64,000 bases of DNA from Novosphingobium sp. EMRT-2 (lineage in GTDB: Bacteria > Pseudomonadota > Alphaproteobacteria > Sphingomonadales > Sphingomonadaceae): positions 2,289,501 to 2,353,500 of the forward strand of contig NZ_CP039695.1 of assembly GCF_005145025.1 (NCBI RefSeq), in the 5' to 3' direction. Below are positions 51,782-62,660 of the stretch, piece by piece. Every line of letters starts with the position of its first letter. The stretch's first letter is position 1. The translations under genes and the position numbers were made by a program. The notes under the pieces were generated by a model. That model ran no database searches. It was not told the origin of the DNA and saw nothing but the letters and a program-made list of their open reading frames with translations.

Positions 51782-52747
51782 ATGAAGACGAAGTTCCGCA
51801 GCCGTGGTTCGCTGGTGGCGCTGGCCTTGCTCGCGATGGCCGCCGTGGCGCCGAGCCTTGCCGTCGCGCAGGCGCAAGAAACCGTCGAGAACCGCCTGAA
51901 GCGCGTCGAGACGGAGCTGCGCGCGGTGCAGCGCAAGGTGTTCCCCGATGGCGCCGGCAAGACCTTCGCGCCGGAAATCACCGCCGCCGCCGCGCCCGCC
52001 CCTGCGGCCGTCGGCACGCCCGCTGCCGGCGCGGTGACGGACTTGCTCAGCCGCATGGACGCGGTGGAGCAGCAGTTGCAGCGCCTGACCGCGCAGACCG
52101 AGGAAAACCAGAACCGGCTGGGCAAGCTGGAAGCGCGCCTGACCGCGCTGGAGCCGGCTCCCGCGCCCAGCCCGGCACCCGAAGCGGCGGCATCGACGCC
52201 GGCAACGCCGGCGGGCGCTGTTACCCTCCCGCCGGTGACGACAAAGCCCGCCGCCAAACCGGCCCTCGCGCCTGCCGCTTCGGCAACCCCGACGCCGGCA
52301 GCTCCGTCGGCCGATCGGGTCGCGGCGGTGCGCGCGATCGAAAAGCCCAAGTCCAACGATGCCGGCGAGGACGAATACCTCTACGGCTATCGCCTGTGGG
52401 AAGCGAAGTTCTATCCGGAAGCGGCGCAGCAGCTGCAGAAGGTGGTGGACCAGTATCCGCGCCACAAACGCATCAGCTATGCCCGCAACCTGCTCGGGCG
52501 CGCGTGGCTGGACGATGGCAAGCCGGGCACGGCGGCGCAGTTCTTCCTGCAGAACTACCTGGCCGACAAGAAGGGTGATCGCGCGTCCGACAGCCTGCTC
52601 TACCTGGGCGTGGCGATGACGCGGATCAAGGATACCAAGCGGGCCTGCGGCGCGTTCCAGGAATTCCGCGCGACCTATCCGCAGGATGTCGAAGGCCGGC
52701 TCAAGACGCAGTACGAAGCCGCCACGCGGGGGGTGAAGTGCGATTGA
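51782..52747 (+). CDS. CpoB/YbgF-like periplasmic TPR protein
   Basis: A 321-residue exported protein. Signal peptide about 1-28 (ending AVAQAQ), a coiled-coil region with heptads (VENRLKRVETELRAVQRKV; LLSRMDAVEQQLQRLTAQTEENQNRLGKLEARLTALE), a Pro/Ala linker (about 125-185) and C-terminal tetratricopeptide repeats (EDEYLYGYRLWEAKFYPEAAQQLQKVVDQYPRH and following). This is the layout of CpoB, the Tol-Pal partner that couples outer-membrane constriction to PBP1B. The tol-pal genes are not here, so the gene name is withheld. Start ATG 51782, GGGAG upstream. It leads directly into tilS. Confidence 0.85.
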   Translation: MKTKFRSRGSLVALALLAMAAVAPSLAVAQAQETVENRLKRVETELRAVQRKVFPDGAGKTFAPEITAAAAPAPAAVGTPAAGAVTDLLSRMDAVEQQLQRLTAQTEENQNRLGKLEARLTALEPAPAPSPAPEAAASTPATPAGAVTLPPVTTKPAAKPALAPAASATPTPAAPSADRVAAVRAIEKPKSNDAGEDEYLYGYRLWEAKFYPEAAQQLQKVVDQYPRHKRISYARNLLGRAWLDDGKPGTAAQFFLQNYLADKKGDRASDSLLYLGVAMTRIKDTKRACGAFQEFRATYPQDVEGRLKTQYEAATRGVKCD

Positions 52748-53708
52748 CGCGGCGCTGACCCGCTTTTCGGGCGACTGGGAACGGCTCTGGCCCGAAGCGA
52801 CGCCCGTCGGGCTCGCGGTTTCGGGCGGGCCGGACAGCCTTGCCCTGATGCTGCTGGCCGCTGCGGTGCTGCCGGGGCGTTTCGCGGTCGCCACCGTCGA
52901 TCACAGCCTGCGCGCCGAAAGCGCGGGGGAAGCCGAAATGGTCGCCCGACTGTGCCGCGAACGCGGCGTGGCGCATCATACGATAACGCTGGCGCTGCCC
53001 GGCGGCGCGGGGGTGCAGGCGCGGGCGCGGGCGGCGCGCTACGCCGCGCTGGGCGACTGGCTGCGGGCCGAGCGGCTGGGCGCGCTGGTTACCGCGCACC
53101 ATGCCGACGATCAGGCCGAAACTTTCGTCATGCGGCTGAACCGGGGGGCGGGCGTGCGCGGCCTGGCCGGGATGCGCGCCCGTGCCGCGGTGCCCGGCCA
53201 TCCCGATCTGCCCCTGCTGCGGCCCCTGCTCGGCTGGCGCCGGGCGGAGCTTGCCGCGCTGGTCGCCGGGGCCGGAATCGCGCCCGCCGATGATCCCTCG
53301 AACCGCGATCCCCGCTTCGAGCGCGTGCGCGTGCGCGAAGCCCTGGCCTCGGGCGGAGGGCTGGAGATCGACGGGCTGATCGACAGCATGGCGCATCTGG
53401 CCGATGCCGATGCGGCGATCGACTGGATGGCGGCACGCGCCTTCGCCACCGCGCGGCGGGATGCGGACGGACTGGTCTGGACGATCGCCGTCCCGCGCGC
53501 GGTGGCGTTGCGCGTGCTGGAACGGATCGTCGCCGAACTGGGCGCGGGGCGGCCGCGCGGACCGGAACTGGCGCGCTGGCACGATGCGCTGGCGGCGGGC
53601 GGCATTGCCACGCTGGCCGGCGTAAGGGGCGAAGGCCGGGGAGCGGCCGGCCACGAGATGGATTGGCGCTTCACCCGCGCCGCGCCCCATCGCGGCGGCG
53701 ACAAATAG
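52743..53708 (+). CDS. tilS: tRNA(Ile)-lysidine synthase, unusual start codon
   Basis: TilS with PP-loop SGGPDSLALMLLAAA and the VATVDHSLRAESAGEAEMV and ALVTAHHADDQAETFVMRLNRGAGVRGLAGM motifs, which bind ATP and tRNA. It makes lysidine at C34 of tRNA-Ile(CAU), an essential step. The frame has a stop at 52734-52736, and no ATG, GTG or TTG follows in frame before the PP-loop; the first ATG (52848) would remove the ATP-binding motif. The best initiators are ATT 52743, overlapping the preceding stop region, or CTG 52755. The protein is about 321 residues, without a TilS C-terminal domain. Confidence 0.88.
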   Translation: MDAALTRFSGDWERLWPEATPVGLAVSGGPDSLALMLLAAAVLPGRFAVATVDHSLRAESAGEAEMVARLCRERGVAHHTITLALPGGAGVQARARAARYAALGDWLRAERLGALVTAHHADDQAETFVMRLNRGAGVRGLAGMRARAAVPGHPDLPLLRPLLGWRRAELAALVAGAGIAPADDPSNRDPRFERVRVREALASGGGLEIDGLIDSMAHLADADAAIDWMAARAFATARRDADGLVWTIAVPRAVALRVLERIVAELGAGRPRGPELARWHDALAAGGIATLAGVRGEGRGAAGHEMDWRFTRAAPHRGGDK

Positions 53709-53827
53709 CTCTCCGGCAACGAGAATTGCCTTTCCGGCGGTTCGGAGAGTAATCTGCGTCACAGCATCGGCTGGTCTGCTTCGTCCATGAACCGGCCATG
53801 TCGCGATTTCCGATTCGGGGGCCTTCG

Positions 53828-54787
53828 ATGAACAAGCTTATTCCGTCCGTTGTCCTGCTGTCGTTGCTGACGACGCCTGCCTATGCCGAGCCGAAGCAGG
53901 CCAAGCCTTCCAATGCCGAGCAGCTTCAGCGCCAGGCGGCGAACGACGTGCCGCATTGCGTGCGCAAGCTGGGCACGATCTCGATTGTCGACGGCGATGA
54001 TCCCTATGGCTGGACGCAGTACAATCTGGCGCCGCCGCAGAAGCTGCTGAAAGTGATCGTGCAGCGTTCGGGCTGCTTCAACCTGGTCGATCGCGGCACC
54101 GGCTTGAGCGCGGCGCAGCGCGAGCGCGACATCGGCGCCAACCTGGGCCACCAGCGCGGGTCGAACGTCGGCCAGAATCAGATTCGTGCGGCGGACTACG
54201 TGCTGGTCGCCGAAGTGCAGGGCGCCAACCGCAATTCGCAGGGGAGCGGCGCGGCCGGTGCGGTCGGCGGCCTGTTCGGCGGCGCGGTCGGCGGCTTGCT
54301 GGGCGGGATCAAGAGCCGCAAGCTGGAAGCCAACACGGTGCTGTCGGTCACCAATGTCCGCACCACCGAAACCATCGCCACGGTCGAAGGCTATGCTGCG
54401 AAGAACGACATCAGCTTCGGCGCCGGCGGTGGCTTCTTCGGCGGCGTGGGCGCGGGCGTGGTCGGTGGGGGCTACGACAACACCGACATCGGCCGGATCG
54501 TCACGCTGGCGTTCATCGATGCCTACAGCAAGCTGGTGACCGAACTGGGCGGCGTCCAGGCGGGTTCCGCGGGAACGGCCGAGGCCGCGCCGACGCGCAG
54601 CTTCACCGCGTTCGCCCCGGTCACGATGCGGCGCACGCCGGCGGCGGGCGGCGCGGTGGTCCGCACGCTTCCCCCCGGCGCGATCGTGTTCCCCACCGGC
54701 AACAAGCAGGGCCTGTGGTGGGAAGTGGCCGACGAGAACGACAACGTCGGCTGGGTGCTGAACACCAAGCTGCAGCCGTCGCAGTAA
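53828..54787 (+). CDS. exported CsgG-like protein with C-terminal SH3 domain
   Basis: A 319-residue protein. Signal peptide 1-20 (PAYA-EP). The middle (about 55-250) resembles CsgG/curli-assembly-type periplasmic proteins: KLLKVIVQRSGCFNLVDRG, then IRAADYVLVAEVQG, a glycine-rich membrane-spanning loop (GAAGAVGGLFGGAVGGLLGGI, then GAGGGFFGGVGAGVVGGGY) and ALAFIDAYSKLVTELGG. A bacterial SH3 module follows (about 265-319, VTMRRTPAAGGAVVRTLPPGAIVFPTGNKQGLWWEVADENDNVGWVL). Curli genes are not present. It may be an outer-membrane-associated factor that binds wall or ligand through SH3. It precedes ftsH. Confidence 0.8.
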   Translation: MNKLIPSVVLLSLLTTPAYAEPKQAKPSNAEQLQRQAANDVPHCVRKLGTISIVDGDDPYGWTQYNLAPPQKLLKVIVQRSGCFNLVDRGTGLSAAQRERDIGANLGHQRGSNVGQNQIRAADYVLVAEVQGANRNSQGSGAAGAVGGLFGGAVGGLLGGIKSRKLEANTVLSVTNVRTTETIATVEGYAAKNDISFGAGGGFFGGVGAGVVGGGYDNTDIGRIVTLAFIDAYSKLVTELGGVQAGSAGTAEAAPTRSFTAFAPVTMRRTPAAGGAVVRTLPPGAIVFPTGNKQGLWWEVADENDNVGWVLNTKLQPSQ

Positions 54788-54916
54788 GCCGGGGGCCGAA
54801 GGGCGGGCCGGCGGCTACCGGAATTTCGCACTTTCGGTTATATTGCTATTCACCCTCGCGCTCCTACATTGATGGGAGCGCGGGCGGGACGAGTCCGCCC
54901 TTTCGAAGGCATTGCG

Positions 54917-56860
<1,944 letters not shown>

Positions 56861-56919
56861 AGGGGCGCGCGAAATTCGCTTGATCCGGTCCGCCCTTTCC
56901 CCCTCTTGAGGCCCCTGCC

Positions 56920-57900
56920 ATGACCCAGACCACCCAAGCGATCGTCATCCGTGCCTATGGCGGGCCGGAGGCCATGGTGCTGGAGGACGTGCCGCTGCCG
57001 CCACCCGGTCCGGGTGAACTGCTGGTCCGGCAGACCGCCGCCGGCGTGAATTTTCACGACATCTACGTCCGTTCGGGATCGTACCGCACGCTGGCGCTGC
57101 CGGGGGTTCCGGGGCTGGAAGGCGTGGGCGTGGTGGAGGCCATGGGCGAGGGCGTGATCGGTTTCGCGCCCGGCGACCGCGTGGCCTATATCGAGCGTAA
57201 GTACGGCGGCTATGCCCGCGCCCGCGTGGTCGATGCCGCGCTGGCGGTGCCCGTGCCCGCCGGCGTTGACGATGCCGTGGCGGCGGCGTGGTATCTGAAG
57301 GGCCTGACCGCGCACGCGCTGGTCGCCGATGTCCATCCCGTCTCGCCCGGCGCGAACGTGCTGGTGCAGGCGGCGGGCGGCGGCGTGGGCCAGCTTGTCG
57401 CGCGCATGGCGAAGTTGCGCGGCGCAACTGTGATCGGCACCGCCGGATCGGCGGAGAAGGTTGCGCTGGCGCAGGCCGCCGGGTGCGACGCGGTGATCCG
57501 CTATCGCGAGGAGGACGTGGTCGCGCGCGTCATGGAACTGACCGGCGGCGCGGGCGTGGAAGTGGCCTATGACGCGGTGGGCAAGGATACCTTCGACGGA
57601 TCGCTGGCGGTGCTGGCGACGCGCGGGCATCTGGTCAATTACGGGCAGGCCTCGGGCACTATCCCGCCGCTCGATATTTCCCGGCTGGGCGCGAAGTCGC
57701 TTTCGCTGACGCGGCCGTTCCTCTGGGCCTATGTCGGCACGCGCGAGAAGCTGGTCACGGCATCGGCCGCGCTGTTCGATGCCATGGCATCGGGCGCGCT
57801 GCCGCTGGCGATCGGCGGGCGGTTCCCGCTGGAGCGCGCGGCCGATGCCCATGCCGCGCTGGAAGCGCGCGGAATCGGGCCTTACGTGCTGGATTGCTGA
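56920..57900 (+). CDS. NADPH:quinone oxidoreductase family protein
   Basis: A 326-residue medium-chain dehydrogenase without structural zinc. The GroES-like start AIVIRAYGGPEAMVLEDVPLPPPGPGELLVR and PGLEGVGVVEAMGEGV are typical of the quinone oxidoreductase (QOR) branch, and the Rossmann LVQAAGGGVGQLVARMAKLRGATVIGTAGSAEK follows, with IRYREEDVVARVMELTGGAGVEVAYDAVGKD. It reduces quinones or enones with NADPH. It converges with the DUF3667 gene. Confidence 0.94.
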   Translation: MTQTTQAIVIRAYGGPEAMVLEDVPLPPPGPGELLVRQTAAGVNFHDIYVRSGSYRTLALPGVPGLEGVGVVEAMGEGVIGFAPGDRVAYIERKYGGYARARVVDAALAVPVPAGVDDAVAAAWYLKGLTAHALVADVHPVSPGANVLVQAAGGGVGQLVARMAKLRGATVIGTAGSAEKVALAQAAGCDAVIRYREEDVVARVMELTGGAGVEVAYDAVGKDTFDGSLAVLATRGHLVNYGQASGTIPPLDISRLGAKSLSLTRPFLWAYVGTREKLVTASAALFDAMASGALPLAIGGRFPLERAADAHAALEARGIGPYVLDC

Positions 57901-57925
57901 CGCCCGGCGCGCTGGCCGGAAAGGC

Positions 57926-58768
57926 TCAGGCGCCGGTTTCGGCCAGGACGAACAGGGCAAACAGCACCAGCGCGGTGAAGGCGACGATGCCGAGCGCCAG
58001 CGTGCGCCAAAGCGCGCCGAAGCGCGAAACGCCATAGGCCCCGCGCACCTGCCGGTAGAGGTGGAGCGGCGGCGCCAACGCCGCCACGATCGCGATGCCC
58101 GGCAGATGCGCAAGGCTGGCCAGCATCAGCACCGTGGCCAGCATGGTCATGAAACTGATCGAATAAGTCACGAACACGGTGTGGTCGTAGAGGTGGAAGC
58201 GCCGGCTGAACGGAAACAGCAGCCACACGAACGGCACCGAGATCGGGATCAGCAGCCAGCTGTACTTGTAGGCGTACGTCTGCACCTTGTAGAGCGCGAG
58301 GCCGGGGTTGGCCTTGAACTTCTGCAGGACGTGGTCGATCGCCGGAATGTCGCTGGAAACGGCGTTGATCTCGTTGTCGCCGACGATCTGCGCCTTGCCG
58401 TCGGCTTCGATCTTCGTTTGTGGCGTGACGTCGCCTGCGGTCTGCTTCATCACCGCGAACATCAGGAACACGGCGAACAGGAACAGCGCCAGCGGCGAGA
58501 CGAAGCGCGCGCGCTCGCCCGCGACATAGCGGCGGGTGAGGTCGCCCGGCCGCCACGCCAGCATCGGCAGCGTGCGCCAGATCCTGCCCTCGAAATGGAA
58601 CACGCCGTGCAGCAGATCGTGAAAGAAAGCGCCCAGCGTGCGGTGGACATGCGCCGCCTGCCCGCAGGCGTGGCAATGGCTGCCGATCAGCGTGGTTCCG
58701 CAGTTCAGGCACGCGGTTTCGTGCGTATGGCCATCGCCCGCCGCGCTTGCCGGCACTTTCTCGTTCAT
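57926..58768 (-). CDS. DUF3667 zinc-finger membrane protein
   Basis: A 280-residue protein that starts with a treble-clef-like Cys/His site, CLNCGTTLIGSHCHACGQ (about 20-37, four cysteines), then the conserved FHDLLHGVFHFEGRIWRTLPMLAWRPGDLTRRYVAGERARFVSPLALFLFAVFLMFA, and ends in four or five hydrophobic segments. This is the DUF3667 family, whose role is not known. Start ATG 58768. It lies between two convergent/divergent single genes and has no clear operon. Confidence 0.85.
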   Translation of the reverse strand: MNEKVPASAAGDGHTHETACLNCGTTLIGSHCHACGQAAHVHRTLGAFFHDLLHGVFHFEGRIWRTLPMLAWRPGDLTRRYVAGERARFVSPLALFLFAVFLMFAVMKQTAGDVTPQTKIEADGKAQIVGDNEINAVSSDIPAIDHVLQKFKANPGLALYKVQTYAYKYSWLLIPISVPFVWLLFPFSRRFHLYDHTVFVTYSISFMTMLATVLMLASLAHLPGIAIVAALAPPLHLYRQVRGAYGVSRFGALWRTLALGIVAFTALVLFALFVLAETGA

Positions 58769-58883
58769 GCTGCCCCCGTCGTTGCGTGAAGGAATAGCCA
58801 AGTCGCGCGCGAGTGACTACCGTCCGCGCCGACGATTTGCGCCGAACCCGATGAGGCGGCCGCACAACGAAGGGACGGGAGCC

Positions 58884-59270
58884 ATGAAGCGTATCGCCAT
58901 TGCCGCCGCAGCCAGCCTGCTGTGCCTTGCCATGCCGGCGACGGCCGCGCCCGGCGACATGACCGTCGCCACGTTTCTGTCCAAGGCCGATGCGTTGCGC
59001 GCGAAGGGGCCGCTGGCGCTGATGTCGTCGGACTATTCGCTGCTCAAGGGCGAAGTGACCGGGGCCGCGCAGGCCTATCGCGCGCGCCTGCGCGGCGAAC
59101 AGGCCGCCGGCCGGCCCAGCAGTTGCCCGCCCACGGGCCGCGCACCGTTCAACAGCGACGACGTGATCGGCCAGATGCGGACCTACCCGGTCGGCGCGCG
59201 CGGCCAGACCACGGTGGCGACGGCCGTGGCCGACCTGTTCCGCAACCGGTATCCCTGTCCTGCCAGATAA
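58884..59270 (+). CDS. exported small protein of unknown function
   Basis: A 128-residue protein with a signal peptide (1-22, LLCLAMPATA-AP), a helical body (DMTVATFLSKADALRAKGPLALMSSDYSLLKGEVTGAAQAYRARL) and two cysteines near the C-terminus (PSSCPPTG and RYPCPAR), likely disulfide-bonded. Such secreted small helical proteins resemble Rap1a-type or other uncharacterised families in alphaproteobacteria, but I cannot assign one with confidence. Start ATG 58884, GGGACGGGAGCC before it. Confidence 0.7.
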   Translation: MKRIAIAAAASLLCLAMPATAAPGDMTVATFLSKADALRAKGPLALMSSDYSLLKGEVTGAAQAYRARLRGEQAAGRPSSCPPTGRAPFNSDDVIGQMRTYPVGARGQTTVATAVADLFRNRYPCPAR

Positions 59271-59392
59271 TCCGCCAACAATGACCCGCGCCCGACGAGA
59301 GTTTAACGCGGTCTTTACCTTGAAGGTGCAGGGCTGAGGCGAACTTTCCCGGCGGATTGATCGCGGCCGGGCGCAGGAAAGGAGCAGCCGGA

Positions 59393-60985
59393 GTGTTCGG
59401 TCCGCGCGAGGGACTGGCAGGGTCGGGGAACGTGGTGTTCGGCCGCGCGCGCCCGCTTGCGCCTGTCCCGCCCGCGACCATAGCGGCGCCCGTTCCCGAG
59501 CAGCCGTCCGCCGCGCCTCGCCCGGTTCCGTCTCGCCCGCCGTCGCCTCCGCTTTTTCCGGGCCTTGCCCGGCGCTGGAACGATCTGTGCCGGCGCGTGG
59601 AGCGCTGGACCCGCGCGCATGACCTGACGCCCGATCTGGCCGAGGACATCGGCAGCGCCCGCTGGTTTCGCGGGCTGGGCACGATGCTGGGGCTGGCCTG
59701 CGCCGCGCTGCTGTTCTGGCCCAGCTTTGCCCCGCTTTCTGCCGCGCCGCTGGTCACGCTCGACGATACCGCGCGCGCCGAATTCCGCGCGCAGGCGATC
59801 CGCCCGTTCGCCGCCGGCGCGGGCAATGGCCGCCATTTCGCCGCTACCGAGGCGGTCATCCGCCTCGATTCGGCCCCTGAACGCCCCGTGATCCAGCTTG
59901 CCGCGACTCTGGGCGAAAGCGACACGCTGGGCCGCATGCTGCAACGCGCGGGCGTGGCCACGGGCGATGCCGACCGGGTCACCGCGCTGGTGGCCGATGC
60001 GGCCGGGACGGCGGCGATCGCGCCGGGCACGCGTTTCGACATCACGCTGGGGCCGCGCGCCGGACCGTCCGAGCCGCGCCCGTTGCAGGCGATCGGTTTC
60101 CGCCCGCGCTTCGATCTGGCGCTGGCCATCCGCCGCGAAGGCGCCGGGCTGGTGCTGGCGAAAATGCCGATCGCGGTGGACAGCAGCCCGCTGCGCATCC
60201 GCGGGATCGTGGGGACCAGCCTTTACCGCTCGGCCCGCGCCGCCGGCGCGCCGCCCAGCACGGTGCAGGATTACCTGCGCACGATCGACCAGTATCTTGC
60301 GTTCGAGGACATCGCGCCCACCGACGAGTTCGACCTTGTCTTTACCGACCGGCGCACCGCCGACGGGCAAAGCCAGCCGGGCGACCTGATCTATGCCGGG
60401 GTGACGCGCGACGGCAAACCGCGCGTGCAATTGCTGCGCTGGGGGCCGGACGGCGGTTTTCTCTCGCTCGACGGGATGACCGGCGGAGAGTCGAGTGATT
60501 CCGCAATGCTCGGCGCACCGGTCGCGGGACGGATCACGTCGGGCTATGGCCTGCGCCGCCATCCGATCCTGGGCTTCACCCGGATGCATGCCGGCATCGA
60601 CTTCGGTGCGGCCTGGGGATCGCCGGTCTATGCGGTGACCGATGGCACGGTGAGCTATGCCGGCTGGCACGGCGGCCACGGCAATTACGTGCGGCTGGAT
60701 CACGGCGGCGGCATCGGCACCGGCTATGGCCACATGAGCCGCATCGCGGTTTCGCCGGGGATGCAGGTCCGGCGCGGGCAGGTGATCGGCTATGTCGGCT
60801 CCAGCGGCCTTTCGACCGGCCCGCACCTGCACTACGAACTCTATCGCAACGGCCAGACGGTCGATCCGATGTCGGTCCGCTTCGTGGTCCGTCGCCAGGC
60901 GGTCGATGCCGGCCAGCTCGCCGCCTACAAGGCCCGGCTGCGGCAGGTTCTGGCGCTGAAGCCGGGACTCTCCCGCGCGCACTAG
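59393..60985 (+). CDS. M23 family metallopeptidase, membrane-anchored
   Basis: A 530-residue protein: an N-terminal proline-rich part (about 12-60), one membrane helix (ARWFRGLGTMLGLACAALLFWPSFA, about 90-115), a helical/beta middle with LysM-like structure, and a C-terminal peptidase M23 domain. The zinc ligands are H399 and D403 in HAGIDFG and the HLH pair at 478-480. It cuts peptidoglycan cross-links or acts as an amidase activator. GTG 59393 follows AAAGGAG at the usual distance. It lies 69 bases upstream of hemB. Confidence 0.88.
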   Translation: MFGPREGLAGSGNVVFGRARPLAPVPPATIAAPVPEQPSAAPRPVPSRPPSPPLFPGLARRWNDLCRRVERWTRAHDLTPDLAEDIGSARWFRGLGTMLGLACAALLFWPSFAPLSAAPLVTLDDTARAEFRAQAIRPFAAGAGNGRHFAATEAVIRLDSAPERPVIQLAATLGESDTLGRMLQRAGVATGDADRVTALVADAAGTAAIAPGTRFDITLGPRAGPSEPRPLQAIGFRPRFDLALAIRREGAGLVLAKMPIAVDSSPLRIRGIVGTSLYRSARAAGAPPSTVQDYLRTIDQYLAFEDIAPTDEFDLVFTDRRTADGQSQPGDLIYAGVTRDGKPRVQLLRWGPDGGFLSLDGMTGGESSDSAMLGAPVAGRITSGYGLRRHPILGFTRMHAGIDFGAAWGSPVYAVTDGTVSYAGWHGGHGNYVRLDHGGGIGTGYGHMSRIAVSPGMQVRRGQVIGYVGSSGLSTGPHLHYELYRNGQTVDPMSVRFVVRRQAVDAGQLAAYKARLRQVLALKPGLSRAH

Positions 60986-61054
60986 AGGCGGGTGAGGCAA
61001 TTCGTCCTGACCCTGCCCATTGCGCCGGCGCGCGAAAGTCCTAGGAAGGCTGGC

Positions 61055-62039
<985 letters not shown>

Positions 62040-62047
<8 letters not shown>

Positions 62048-62597
62048 ATTCCGGATCGAAACGCCCCGGCTTGTCCTGCGCGACTGGCGCGGGGAAGACT
62101 GGCCGCCGTTCTTCGCGGGAACCAACACGCCCGCCGTCATGCGCTGGCTGGGCGGCGTGCTGGACCGTGCGGCCGAGGGCGGGGCGCGGGCGCGGCTGGA
62201 GGGCTACGCGCGCGATCACGGCCACACGTTCTGGGCGGTGGAGCGCAAGGCCGATGGCGCGATCCTGGGGTTCTGCGGGTTGAAGAAGTGCAACCAGGCG
62301 GGCGGGCCGCTGGGGGACTTCGAGATCGGCTGGCGCCTGCGCGAGGATGCCTGGGGGCAGGGCTATGCGCGCGAAGCGGCCGAGGCCGCCATGGCCGCCG
62401 GGTTCGAGCATTTCGGCGCGCCGCATATCGTTGCCCTGACGGTTGAGGGCAATGCCGCGAGCTGGGGCCTGATGCGCCGGCTGGGCATGGAGCGCCGCGC
62501 CGACCTGGATTTCGCCAACGGTGATTTCGATCCGGTGAGCGGGCGAATCATCGTCTATGCGATCACGCGCGCGCAATGGCAGGCAGGTCGCGCGTGA
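62040..62597 (+). CDS. GNAT family N-acetyltransferase
   Basis: A 185-residue acetyltransferase of the RimJ/RimL type: it opens FRIETPRLVLRDWRGEDWPPFFAG, has ILGFCGLKK and EIGWRLREDAWGQGYAREAAEAAMAAGFEHFG (acetyl-CoA loop), then NAASWGLMRRLGMERRADL. It transfers acetyl from CoA to an amine, perhaps on ribosomal protein N-termini or a small molecule. The start ATG 62040 lies within the last codons of hemB, coupling translation. Confidence 0.88.
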
Positions 62598-62660
62598 TCG
62601 CCCCCTTGCGCCGTCATGTTCTCTACCGCATCCAGCGCCCCTGATCGTGCGGGAGGGACC

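Noticed and set aside
53709..53749. A hairpin after tilS (CTCTCCG with CGGAGAG)
   Set aside because: Only seven base pairs with a 27-base loop and no U-run; too weak to call a terminator.
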